A stretch of DNA of 64,000 nt from Lucifuga dentata (Eukaryota; Chordata; Actinopteri; Ophidiiformes; Bythitidae). Of the stretch, positions 13,201 to 26,329 are shown in pieces; within the stretch, counting starts at the first letter, position 1; every line of letters starts with the position of its first letter. The notes beneath the pieces were generated by a model. The model was not told the DNA's origin. It saw nothing but the letters and a program-made list of their open reading frames with translations, and made no database searches. The position numbers and the translations under genes were made by a program. Location: NCBI GenBank assembly GCA_014773175.1, contig VXCM01005023.1:9752-73751 (forward strand), written 5' to 3'.

Positions 13201-16200
13201 TGTTTATGATTCATGCTTGAAGAATGACATGGAAATACATGGATGACTTGGGTTTTTGCATTATCTCGCAATCTCGCAAAACTTTTGCAAATGTTTCACA
13301 ATATAACGCAAAAGGACACTTGTTTTTTCTCCCACTGATATTTATTTTACTCCTCCCATGTCCTCTTAGGGGCTCCATAGATGCACGAGTGGTAAAAGGT
13401 AAAATTTTCAGGGGTTTGATTCCTGGTTGGTTGTAACATGTGATGGAGGTAGAACATGGCTGGACACGGACATCAACCCTTCCAAAGAGTAGATCCAGCA
13501 GTGCCAAGAGCTTAGCGAATTGGGCATCTCCAAACTAGCCCCCCCCCAAAAAAAATAAAAAAAATAAAAAAAATAAAACAGGTTTTTGTGCTTTGTAACA
13601 GAGAAGCTAAGCAGGAGTGTTTATTTGATGGACTTCACTCTGTTAACACCTGTGAAGACATTCACACTCACCGACAGTCATGCCCTGGTCACAGCTGTAC
13701 TCTACAGAGTTGAGATCAGGAGGGGGAGAGCAGGATCCCTGGAGCCTGGAGCACATGGTGAACTCTGCTGTCCACCTGCCATCCTTAGTGCAGCGGATCA
13801 TACTCTGTTTGGAAACAAACACAAGTGCACTAATCTATAGGGCTGGAAAGCGATTCTGACCTTCCAATGCGTTTCAATTTTCAAAGCTTGGATTCGATTC
13901 TGTTAAATTCTGGAAAAGTTTTGTTACAGTTATGTATTCTAAATTACGTTATTGTATTCAAAAAATGAAGACATTCTTTCAAGATGTATGTTGAAAACTT
14001 AATGAGTGTATTAAAGGAAAGATTCAGGCTGACCTTTGATATTTGAGCAACTGTAGAGAGGCTCTGATACTCTTAGGCTCTAACTGGCCTTACTTTTGTT
14101 GGGCTCGTTTGTGTTCTTGTGTTTTTGAAAGCCAAAATGACATCTAACATCTGATCTAAACCTCGGAGGTGCCGGTGTTTTCCTGAAACCTTCATTCCTG
14201 CCGAGAATTACATCCCCACTTCTGCCAATACACCAGAGTCACAGGCACCATGTTGTTTTTAATACAAACTTGGTCTTCTACACTTTCCGTAGTAGTCATG
14301 TTACATAGAACTTACACTACTAGTCTTACTTACACTACTATCATTACTTATGCTACTAGCATTACTTATGCTACTGGCATTACTCATGTTACTAGTGTTA
14401 TTTATGCTACTAGTGTTACTTACAGTATGCTACTAATGTTGCTTGTGCTATGACTAGTGTTACTTACAGTATGCTTCCAGTGTTACAGTACGCTACTAGT
14501 GTTACTTATGTTACCAGTGTTACAGTATACTACTATTGTTACTTACAGTATCTACTAATGTTACTTATGCTACTAGTGTTACTTACAGTATGTTACTTTT
14601 GTTACTTATGCTGCTAGTGTTACTTACAGTATGCTACTAGTGTTACTTATACTACTACTGTTACTTACAGTATGCTATTAATGTTACTTATGCTACTAGT
14701 GTTACTTACAGTATGCTACTAATGTTACTAACGCTGCTAGTGTTACTAAAGCTGCTAGTGTTAGGGTCACTTCCGGGACGCTCACGCTACCTGTGCAGCC
14801 GGAGAGCAGCTCTGTGTGTTGGCGTGTTTTTATCGGTATTATCATTAGTGTATTATTGTGCTTTGTGTCGTGTGAGCTGTTTTTGGAATTGCCCCTTGAG
14901 GGATAAATAAAGTGGATCGTACCGTATCGTATCGTAGTGTTACTTATGCTAATATCGTTAGTCACACTATGAGCGCTACTTACACTACTAGTGTTACTTA
15001 TCTACTAGCATTACTTATGCTCCTAGTGTTCAATTAAAAAATTTGACTATTTAAAAGATCGATTTTTTTTAATTTAATGAATCAATATCAGAATCATTTA
15101 AATTTGTATTGCAATTAATCGAAAAATCATGTTTTTTTCCCTCTTATCCCTATTAATACATTTGAATGTATTTCCGATGCAGTCATCTTGGAACATTCTT
15201 CATCACCCATAATTCTAAAGAAAGCGTTTGGAAGCTGTCAGGTTGTTACCTTCTCTGTGGGGTCGGGGCACCGCAAGGTGCAGAGGGTGTCATAGTACAG
15301 GCCGTTGGTGCAGGTGTACATGCCCTGAAAGACATCAGGCAGGGCTGGGCAGGATATGGGCTCACAGCCGCTTTCCTCCCACTGACCTCCTTCAAGGCAC
15401 TCCACCTTAAAATACTTTCTGTGGAGAACACGAGCATAGCATCAGAGAAGATGGCAAGATTTTCATTGAAAATTAAGCAGAATTGCTGTACCCGCAGTTC
15501 CCAGATTTCTCACTCAAACGGTTGCTGTAATGCGATATTGAATTCTTTGGATTTTAGGATTGTTCGATTGCTGTTTGGAAGTTTGAATTGCTATTCTATT
15601 CTATTCTATTCTATTCTATTCTATTCTATTCTAGCTTAGTATTTAGTCAGGATTCTGTTTATACCAAACACATCTATGTATATTTATGTCAGATATTTTG
15701 TGCATAAATTAGACCAGACAAGGGTGTCGGGAACAGAAATGCATAACAGCTTTTGGCTGAATTGTATGTATTATTTATGCATATAAAATGATTTTTCATG
15801 TGCATGAACAGTTATTACACAAAACATCCCAGACTCACCTCATCATTTGTCCCATTTAAGTTTTTTACAGTATCAGTAACAAAAATCCTGCTGCCCGTTT
15901 TTTGTGGTATGATGTGTTTAAATGCTACAGCATGTGCTTTAACGTATAGACTGTTTATGTGGGTCAAAGGTCATGGCATTAAGTGTATTTAAAGCTGTTT
16001 AATAGCTGCTGTTCACATTCACATGTTGGACTAATAAGCATGAGGGCTTATTAAAATGTTTACAGGTACATTTAAGAAAGCGTAACTCGTAAAGATGCCC
16101 AGCTGCAAATGGCTCGACTCATAAAATATTCTTTCAGTTCATTGGATGGAAATTTAATATATTACAAAATACAGCGTACGGCCAAACAATATGTGCTGTA

Positions 16201-19200
16201 TATTAACTGAACTTGACATCTCAAGGTAAATACAGGCTGAAATGTGTGAAGTTGAAGTTGAAGTATGAAGTTGACTACAACCAAAACAGGATATACAGTT
16301 TCCCCTCAGGCTGTCGACCCTAATAGGAAACCCTCATCTCATTAACAACAAGTGAAATGTTCAATAATGAGCACAATTGCCCAATAAAGGCAATTGGCAA
16401 TGATGATGTAATGATGAGGCCCAATTAGCAGCCATGCATATTTTATTGGAGCTGAATGTTGTCAAGCTCAGAAACTGAATTGAATTTTGCAGCTAAACTT
16501 ACCTCTTTAAAATCTGCCTGTTGCTATTTAAAGCTTTGCTCTGGGGGTTTTAGTGTATGCTACAATAAATACGTACTTGTTGCACAAGTCCATATTGGGA
16601 ATTAAGTAACATAAAGAGAAAAAGAAGGAATTATGCAGGGATATATGTGTGATGAAACGCTGGACTTACTTTAGCGTACTAGCATTTCATGACAAAATCC
16701 ACAATGCATGGTTGCATTGTCTGCCATGGAGTTTAAGCTTTCGCCTGTGTTAGTATATCAACCTATAAAGGCAGAAATCTCTCTCTGTGGCACCAATATC
16801 TCTAGAAACCGGCACTGTATGAAGTTGATATTCAGCAGGTTTATTGCTCAGGACCCAAGGACGTGCAGTGTCACGTGTGAAGTTGTTTGGATGAGCGGTT
16901 CTCGAATTCAGCTGTGCTGGTAAAAAGTAGTCCGTGTGGCAGCATATGTGGCGGGCTGCAGCTTACACCATAAAGTCTGCCCTGGTCTGAACAGGGCTCT
17001 GAACAAGTATGTATGAAATTTTGTTGATGGGACTGGGGTCAAAGAAGAATTAATTAGATTTTTAGGCAGATCAGTAGCTTCGAATTTAGACAGAATTCAG
17101 ATACAGCAGTTTTTGTCACTTTCTTGAACACTGAATATTCTTCACCAGATATTTACCAACATTTTTATGATTTCTCAAAAACTAAGACAATTTTACTGAA
17201 ATAAAATCCAGGTATGTGTATCCTATAATGAACTACCAACAAATTTAGCCCAAACTCCGACATTGATCCAAATCTGGTGAATAACATATTTTATTGCATC
17301 TCAGGATGTACCAGGTCAGACAAGGGTTTCCCAGCATGCACCAGCAGAGATATGAGCTCTGGGAGTGAATTCTAGTTATTTCTGCTTAATGTATTTAAAG
17401 AGGAACAATATACTCATATATTTCTGCCATGATCTGGTAGTTTTAAAATAAGATAACACTTTATTAATCCTGGGTGTTGCAGCATTAAGAATAGTGGTAG
17501 ATACAGACAGCCTTAGTAGTCAGAAGGTAAAGAAAATAATAATAGGATTAAAAAAAAAGAGGTAATAATGATGAGGTAAAAACAGAGTAACTCCACAATA
17601 TATACAATACAATATACAATATATCGGCAATACAACACAAAAGAAAAACCCACTGTACTTCACAGAAGTACTTGTGCTGTGGATTGAGCCTCCGTTAGTC
17701 TTGCAGTACTTACTTGGGCGCCTTCTTTTTAAGGCTTCCTATAACATAGTATCCCAGGTTGCACTTGTACCGGCACACAGAGCCGACGTCGTGCCCTGAG
17801 GCAAGGCAGTCCACCGTGAGTAGCTTGGCATCGGGAAGGATCGGAACCTCAGGACACTCGATCTTGCAGTAGGCCTCTGGGAAAGACCAGAGACCATCCT
17901 CCAAACACACCAACCTGTCGCTGTCACCTGCAGGAGAGGAGAGGAGGGGAGAGGAGAGGAGAGGAGAGGAGAGGAGAGTTGTACATAATGTTCAACATTA
18001 TCATCGTGCCAAAACTTAAATTTGAATCCCTTTAGAAATGCATAAGACAAACCCATATGTTCTGAGAGCTTTGTTTTTGCATGTTTTTTTTTTTTACTTC
18101 TGTAGCATGTAGACATTAACATGTAACACATGTAAAGTTACCTGCTTAGAACATGCCTGGTCAGATGAACCCATCAAGTATGAAGCTTGAGAGCCCATGT
18201 CCTTGTTTTGTGGTTCACTGATAGTTCTACAGAATTTGCCTCCTTCCGGATTTCTTCTATTTTTGCACATCTGTCACAAATGATCATGTCAGATCTTCAA
18301 ACAAAATTTATTATAAGATTTATTTAATAGGGGGAAAAAAGCTATTAAGTTTAGAGGGACAATAACTTTTTCACATAGATGATATAGGTGTGATAGCTTT
18401 TTTTTTTCCCTCCAATAAATGAAATGATCTTTTAAAAACTGTATTTTGTGTTTACTCAGGCTGCCTTTGTCTTATGTTAAATTTTGTTTGAAAATCTGTC
18501 AAGAGTAATTGTGGCAAATAAGCAAAAAAAAAAAAAGAAAGAAAGCAATCAGGAAGGGGGCAAATACTTTTTCATGTCACTGTAGGTCAGAACCTGATGC
18601 AACTGGCCAATCAGGACAGAGCACACTCTTGGAAAGAAGCCTTAAAGAGACAGTACTGAAAAAGAGTCTGTTTTCACTCAGTGAGCACAGCAAGGACAGG
18701 AATTTGTTTTTCAGCACATAAAAGCATTACAAAAGTTTCAAAATAGATCCTAAATGAAGATATTATGTCCCCTTTAAAGGACACACCACCCATTTTGCAT
18801 GTTTGAGCCTAATATATTCAATTTTCATACCTGTTACATTACTGACAATCATTTCCCAAAGGATAAAACANTGAGCCTAATATATTCAATTTTCATACCT
18901 GTTACATTACTGACAATCATTTCCCAAAGGATAAAACAGTATTTCAGCTTTCCTGATATTCTGCAAAATCTTTTAATCTTTCAAAATCAAAAATTCAAGT
19001 GATACACCCACCTTAAAAATCGATATTTCGCCTGCTAATAGTTACACAGCCTTATGAAGTCACGGTCATTTAAATTTTTCCATAAACACAAGTCTTCTTT
19101 TATTCCCCGGTGGAGACATACTTCACTCCACGCTTTTTATTTCGCTTCAACGCTAAAATTACATAACTTCTAAAAAAAAATCCTGAATACACGTCTTCTT

Positions 19201-22200
19201 GGCGATAATGGATTACCTTTCCCAAGAACGTTTCAACGTTTCAAGTATCAACAAGTTGATCTTAATAGTGTATCAGAATGAACTGAAACCAATGGAGGTC
19301 TGGAAGGCAGGAAAAACATTTTTAATTCACCGTTCCAGTAGTATGCTTTGGAAAGCATACTACTGGAACTGATTGGAAAATGATTGTCAGTAACATAACA
19401 TGTATGAAAATAGAATATATTAGGCTCAACCATGCAAAATGGTTGGTATGGTCCTTTAAATCATGCATCTTGCTCAGCAGTTGAAGAATCCTTTGTCTCT
19501 ATTTTGGCAGGATGAAGCTGTAAACGCAGCCTGGAAATTATTTAATAAAAGCTACATGCGCGTTATCCATAAAACACACACATGTCAGTAGGAGGACCGA
19601 GTTCGTGTCCACATCATGGATTCATTTCTGTCTCAGTGTCCCTCTGAATATTCTGGTTTTTGCTTCCAGGCTCTGTTTTCGGCAGTTATGAAGATATCTT
19701 TGTCGCGTCACACGCACAGACAGAGACATAGGCTGAAAACAATACATTTTTGCGTATGCAGAATTTAACAGGATAATTACTGCCAGACAGATCTGAGGTG
19801 GAAAGGCGAGAATAGTCTGAGAAGATTCCATGCCGTCATCTGGGATTTGAAAATTAAATTGTGCATATTCTGAAGGAAACTGTAACTCACGTGTCGCCTA
19901 AAGCTAGCGTTTTCTTCTCGCGTACCGTGTGACCCCCTCATGATGGGCGAGAATCAAAAACACCCCGAAAGTTTCGCAATTTTTACTGGGCCTATAAAAT
20001 GTAATGAGTCTTTAACATGACGTTGAATTTTTTTTATATGCTATTTAAACATTACGCTTGTGTTGCTATTATGAAAATCCATTACAGCTGTACTTTTAGA
20101 TGCAGCTTTTGCTACGGAGCGACACACAATGGCCTTTGATCATATTTAACTGAACCAAAAGCCACAAATAGTTGTATTTCTGCATAATCAGTATTCAGAT
20201 CATAAATATCGGGATATTATTGCTGAATCTACGCTGACATTTTAGATTCGACTGTGGCTTTTGGACCGCAAACACAAAGCGTGTGGATGTGAGGCTTATC
20301 CCGTCAAAGCAGCTCAAGCTGCAATAACAGCATTGCATAACGTTTTTGAAAAGGAAACTCGTAATGATGTATTTGTGAGCTTGCATTAATATTTAGGGAA
20401 ACCTCGGGCAATGCTGACTTGCTGTGATGTAAGTGAGGAGTGGGAGAGTTAGTAAAAACAGCATGGACATCTGCTAGACGAAATGTGTGTATCTGTGTGT
20501 GTGTGTGTGTTTGTGTGTAAGAGACCCATCAGGAGTCATTCAGGAGGTAATCCTGAATTTTCATGACTGTACCACATCATAGTCTGGCCTCAGTTTTTTT
20601 TTTTTTTTTTTTTTTCAAAACTTGAATGTTCTCATGTTATGTGGTTATCTTTGTATTTTTTCTTCTGCTGTATTTATGCCCTGTTAAAGGACCATACCAG
20701 TGGTTTTCGCGTGTTTGAGCCCAATAAATGCAGCCCGTATCTATGTTACATAACCATCAACCATTTTTCAAAACATTAAACTGTATTTTGGTTTTGGTGT
20801 TATTTTGACAAATCTCCTAATCTTTCAAAATCAAGTGTACCTTAAAATTTGATGTTTTGGCTGCTGAATATTATGCTAAATTGTAGAAGGCACGCTCACT
20901 TTAATTACTCTGTAAAAGCAGTCTTCTCCTGGGACTATATTCCATGGCGGAGACATACATTTTCTTCCGTGAAGCTCCTTGTTGGATTAGTTAAATGAAG
21001 TAACTTCGACAGAAAATCAAATCATTGTTTAGTTTGCTGGGATGGATGACTGATCTCAAGCACATTTCGTCTCTATAAGTTGATTTTTGTAGCGTGCTGA
21101 AATGAATTGGAAACAGTGGCGGTCTGGAAGGTAGGAAGAATAACCAGAAAATTTATAGCTCCAGTGGTATGTTTTGGAAAACAGTTGGCAGTAACCTAAT
21201 GTGTATGCAGATAGTATTTATTGGGCTCAAACAAGAAAAATCACTGGCATGGTCCTTTAATATTTCAATTTTTCTCTTTAAGTTTGAATGAAAGTTAGGA
21301 ATACATGTAATTTTGACGTACATATGTTCAAAGTCGGTGTCATAGCAGTGTTACGTAATTTGTAACGACTAACTATAATAGAATAAAATAGAATAGAATA
21401 GACAAGTCTTTGGCCTACCCTGCAGTATGGCTGGCGATCCACAGGTGAACGAGCACTGTTTGCCGAAGGTCGTCCCCCAGGGGCAGCTGAATATGGCGTG
21501 GTAGACGTGAGACTGATCAGGGAAGCCGCAGTCCACAGGCTGACAACTCACGACTCGATCCCACGAGCCGTGGAAACACTCCAGCTCCGTCTGCCTCTGG
21601 AAAAAACAAGTCCAGGTCACAGTGGGTNCGAGCCGTGGAAACACTCCAGCTCCGTCTGCCTCTGGAAAAAACAAGTCCAGGTCACAGTGGGTGAAACAAG
21701 GCTTAAAGAAAAGGCCAGGACCAACACGGCAATGTGCAAATTACTACACAGGCAGCGAAAACAAATCTGGACGATGACGACACAGTGGTGGATTTTCAGA
21801 GTTTTGGGGTTGTAGAGTTTTAAGGATGAAAGCAAGCTTGAAATGATTAATGTGGTTTTAAACGTTGCCGTGACGACGTTCATACTGTAACAAGAGCAAC
21901 GTGCACAACATCTGGCACAATGAGAAGAAAGCGGATCGTCAGTTGCTTTACCTGCCTATAGACTTTGGAAACACACCTGTTGTGTCTGATCTGATTACTA
22001 AAAAGAAAATTATAAAAAGCATCATCTAGCATCAAATAACAATATCACAAAAACATCATAGTGGAAAATTACAAAACATAGTGTAATGACACAATAAACG
22101 ACCATATTGCTGCATGCAACTGACCTGAAAATCAATACATTGACATGCACGTTACACTTTTTTTTTGGCTATACTGTGATTAAAGGACCATACCAGCAAC

Positions 22201-25200
22201 CATGCATGTTTGAGTCTAATATATTCAGTTTTTATACATGTTACGTTACTGACAATCATTTCCGAAAGGATAAAACCGTATTTCAGCTTTGCTGATATTT
22301 TGTAAAATCTCTTAATCTTTCAAAATCAAATATTCAAGTGATACACCCACCTTAAAAATCAATGTTTCTCTGCTAATAGTTACACAAAATTATTAAGTCA
22401 CAGTCGTTTAAATTTTTCCATAAATAAATATACACCACACAATAACACCTACACAGTAAATTTTGCTGTGTTGAATTAACACTATAAGAGTTGAATGGGA
22501 CCAAATAGACCTCAGGCCTAGTGTTAAATTAACTCTTATAATGTTAATTCAACACAGCAAAATTTACTGTGTAATTTATAATGGTTTAGTATTGTATTTT
22601 ATATTTTTTTCTCTTTTGCTCTCCTGTTTTTTTTTTCTTCTTTATTTAATGTTATTGGTAACTTAACATACATATTCTCTCTCTCAGCTTTCTCCATACA
22701 CAACACATGTAATTTGTGCTGTCATATGTAATGATGGTTATCACCTTGTCGTGTACTTTTTGTTTGTCCACTTCCCCTACTGAGTCAATAAAAAAAATAA
22801 ATAAAAAAAAAAAAGGAAAATCTCTTTTGCATGTGAATTTTTTGTATTATGGATGGCATCTGAATAAATACAGGACAATTTCACAAAAAAATGAAAGTAC
22901 ATCCGTGGTACCTGGTAGGCTGGACTTCCCCTGCCGCTGAGGACGGTCACGCTGAAACCGCGGTGACACTGAACGGCGCAGTGCAAGGTGTCTCCTCCTC
23001 CTGTGCACCTGCAGAGACAAACTCACATGTAGGCGGTTCTTTGGCTTGGCGGTTGTGATTACAGGTTGCCCGTTGACTCGCTCTTACCTGACGGTGGCGT
23101 GTTCCAGCTGGGGAGGAGAGCAGCTGTCCATCTGACATGGCTGCCGCAAGCAGCTACAGCGTGGATTGAGGGATGAAAGGATGAAAGGAGAAGGATGAAA
23201 GGGAGGGAGAGACAAAAAAATGACAAGAAATCCTGAACCCATGACAAATTCTGAGTTTGATTGTGTGATTTAATTTAGATTAAAACAACAAGATTGTCCT
23301 TTTTTGTAAATGAACAGTGCTGCAAATGACAGCATGCCACTTATTATTCAAAGGAAATTAAAGGATAATACCGGTGACGTTGCATGTTTGAGCCCAGTAT
23401 ACAATCTGCTAATGTTTGCTGACAACCATTTCCCAAACTATATTACTGGAGCAGTAAATTTTAGATTTTTTTTTCCCTACCTTCCATACTGCCATTGGTT
23501 TCAGTTCATTCCAGTACGCTGTTAAAACCAACTTTTAGAGACTTGCAACACGCTTCAGATAAGTAATTAATTACAGCAAATACTATGTCCACTAAGTTAT
23601 TTTGTCAAAGTAACTTTATTTAAATGATCCAACATGGAGCTGCATGGAAGGTGATGTGTTCCTCTGCCAGGAAATACTGTACAGTCCCAGCAGAAGACAG
23701 CTTTTTACTGAGAAATTTAAACACCCGTGCCTTCCACAATCGTGCATAAGTGTTAGCAGGCGAAACATTGAATTTTAAGGTGGGTATATCACCTGAACAT
23801 TTGATTTTGAAAGATTAGGGGATTTGAATAAATATCAGAAAACTAAAATATAGTTTTATGCTTTGGAAAACTGTTAGTAATGTAAAATGTATGTGAGTTA
23901 TATACAGTATATTGGGCTTAAACATGCAAAATCAACAGTATGGTCCTTTAATTTGCAATAAAACATTTGTTTATAAAAAGTCTATAACCTGTCGGTTCTT
24001 AGAGGTGACATGCTGTGTGTGTATCTGTGTGCAGGCATGCGTGTGTGGTAAGTAGGTAGTTGTGGGAAAGCCCACCCTCTGATGCGCACCCGGTCAGGGC
24101 GAAGGTGCTGAAGTGGCAGGAGGTCCTCAAGGCCACGCCCCCCACGGCCACGTGGGGTGAGGAGAAGAGAAGGACGACAGAGGACGTGAGGAAGAAAGGT
24201 CGGGAGAGGTCATGGGTCACATTCGCTATCAACGGATTCCGGTGGCACGAGAGGTCGTGCGTACCTTGGAGAGGAGGAAAATTAGATATTTTGTAATTCA
24301 TGGTATATTTATCATTTAGCAAACCTGCTCATGTAAATAAAAAATAAATGTAGATAAATGTACCTAACGAGTGGTTCTTTCCAGTCGTATCAGACAGGAG
24401 GACGGTGACGGTCCTCCTGCACTGCTCCCCAGACCAGGATCCATCCGAAGCCAGGTACATGATCACAGAGGCTGCCACTCCAGGATGCACAAACCCCACC
24501 TTCAACAACAGAAACATTACTATTAATAACAGTGGTAACAATCTGTAATCGATGTTCTCTGTAAGATCTAACTGAAGGTGTTTCAGCGGTGTGAGGGAAC
24601 CTGAGTACTGCATTGTGGGAAAAATAAGAACTCTGCTAAAATATTATAAAAGTTTTAATACCTTGTCAGGTTTGTGAGTATCATAAGTCTCAACACACAC
24701 ATCAACGGTTTCTGATCCAGCCCGACCTCTCTAAGAAGACAAGGAAAAACTCCAAAAACCTTATAGGAGGAAAAATGGAAGAAACCATGGGAGAGGCGAT
24801 CCCTCTCTTTGAACGGCCAATAGGAACCGCTGGTGAGGAAACAGGCAAAATCACAAAGACATGATCCAGGAAGAAGATCCAGAAAGATGGAGTCAACATG
24901 AAATCATCGTCACGGTGCTTCAAGGCGTGAGTCATATGACACGAATGTCCACTTGTCGAATGTCCACAAGTGGGAGGATGGTGACTTTTGGGGGGAGGAG
25001 CAGCAGGAAATTGCTAGTCATTAATCTGTAATTGTGTGGAAAGGTTTTTGGTAACAAGTGGTTTCTTTTGATCTGAGTGGGTGATGATTGAACAGCTGAG
25101 TGGGTCTCTCCATTCAAATCATCTGCCATTCATAATCCATATTTAGCTTGTCCCATGCACATACAATATGGATGTGTGACTGCTTCATCAGCCATGTATC

Positions 25201-26292
25201 TGTTCTCTACTCAGTAAAGAGGAGGACTCACAGGAAGTGTGCAGGTTTAAAATATGAGGTGCATCCCAAAGATGTCTCCTCCTCTTCTTCTCCTCTCCTT
25301 TCCTACAGGGGTGTGCAGAGGATGGGAGGGAAAAGATACAAGAGACCATGAGTAATGCTTGAAATGAATAAGGACTGAATGTGACCTTAAAGGACCATAC
25401 TGGTGATTTTGCAAATTTCAGCCCAATACAACCCCCCATACATGTTACGTTACTGCCAACCATTTTCCAAAACATAAAACTGTGTTTTAGCTTTCCTGTT
25501 ACTTTTGCCAAATCTGCTGATCTTTCGTAATTAAATGTTCAGGTGATACACACACCTTAAAATCTGATATTTCACCTGATAACACCTATGTGTGATTGTA
25601 GAAGGCACAGTCGTTTTTAATTTCTCAGGAAAAGCAAGTCTTCTCCCTGGCGGAAACATACATTTTCTGCCATGGAGCTCCATGTTGGATCAGCTAAATT
25701 AAGGTACTTTGACAAAAGGTAGAAAAAAACAATTCTAACAATTCTTCTCTCCAGTAGTGTGCTTTGGAAAATGGTTGGCAGTAATGTAACATGTATGCGG
25801 GTTCTATTTATGAGGCTCAAACATGCAAAATCACTGGTATACTCCTTTCATGAGGACATCCTCTGCTGTAGAAGACATTTGGAGGAGAAATCCGAGATTA
25901 TCCACTTGTTTCCTACAGTTGTGGGACAGCAGAGAGGTGGAGGAGACAACTACAGTTTCCAGGTCAAGGAGGAGAGGATGGAGGATGGAGGACAGGTAGG
26001 GAAGAGACATTTTGGGGCTTTTGGGATGCACCTTTAGGGGTGAATAAGGACAGGAAATGGTGTTTTCTATCATTCTGTGACTTTCATTTCATTATTTTCA
26101 TTTCATTTATTTCATTCATTCATGTAGGTATGCAATTACCTACATGAATGTAGATAATCTCATATGAAACAAAGCTTGCACACACACAGCCTGTTAAACA
26201 TTTACACACAATGCCACTCTGGGTTTATGCTATGATAACATAAATCAATCAGCTCTTTACTATTCCAACTTTTTACACAATAATAATTTTAT

Positions 26293-26329
<37 letters not shown>

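Noticed and set aside
14285..15035. CRISPR-like repeat-spacer pattern
   Set aside because: Degenerate contiguous units without unique spacers in an animal genome; a minisatellite.
15166..15639. 157-codon plus-strand frame
   Set aside because: Antisense to pappa2 exon O and running into the CTATT microsatellite.
21617..21883. Apparent second copy of the pappa2 exon M start
   Set aside because: Exact 64-base copy across a single N, the same artefact as at the other N sites.
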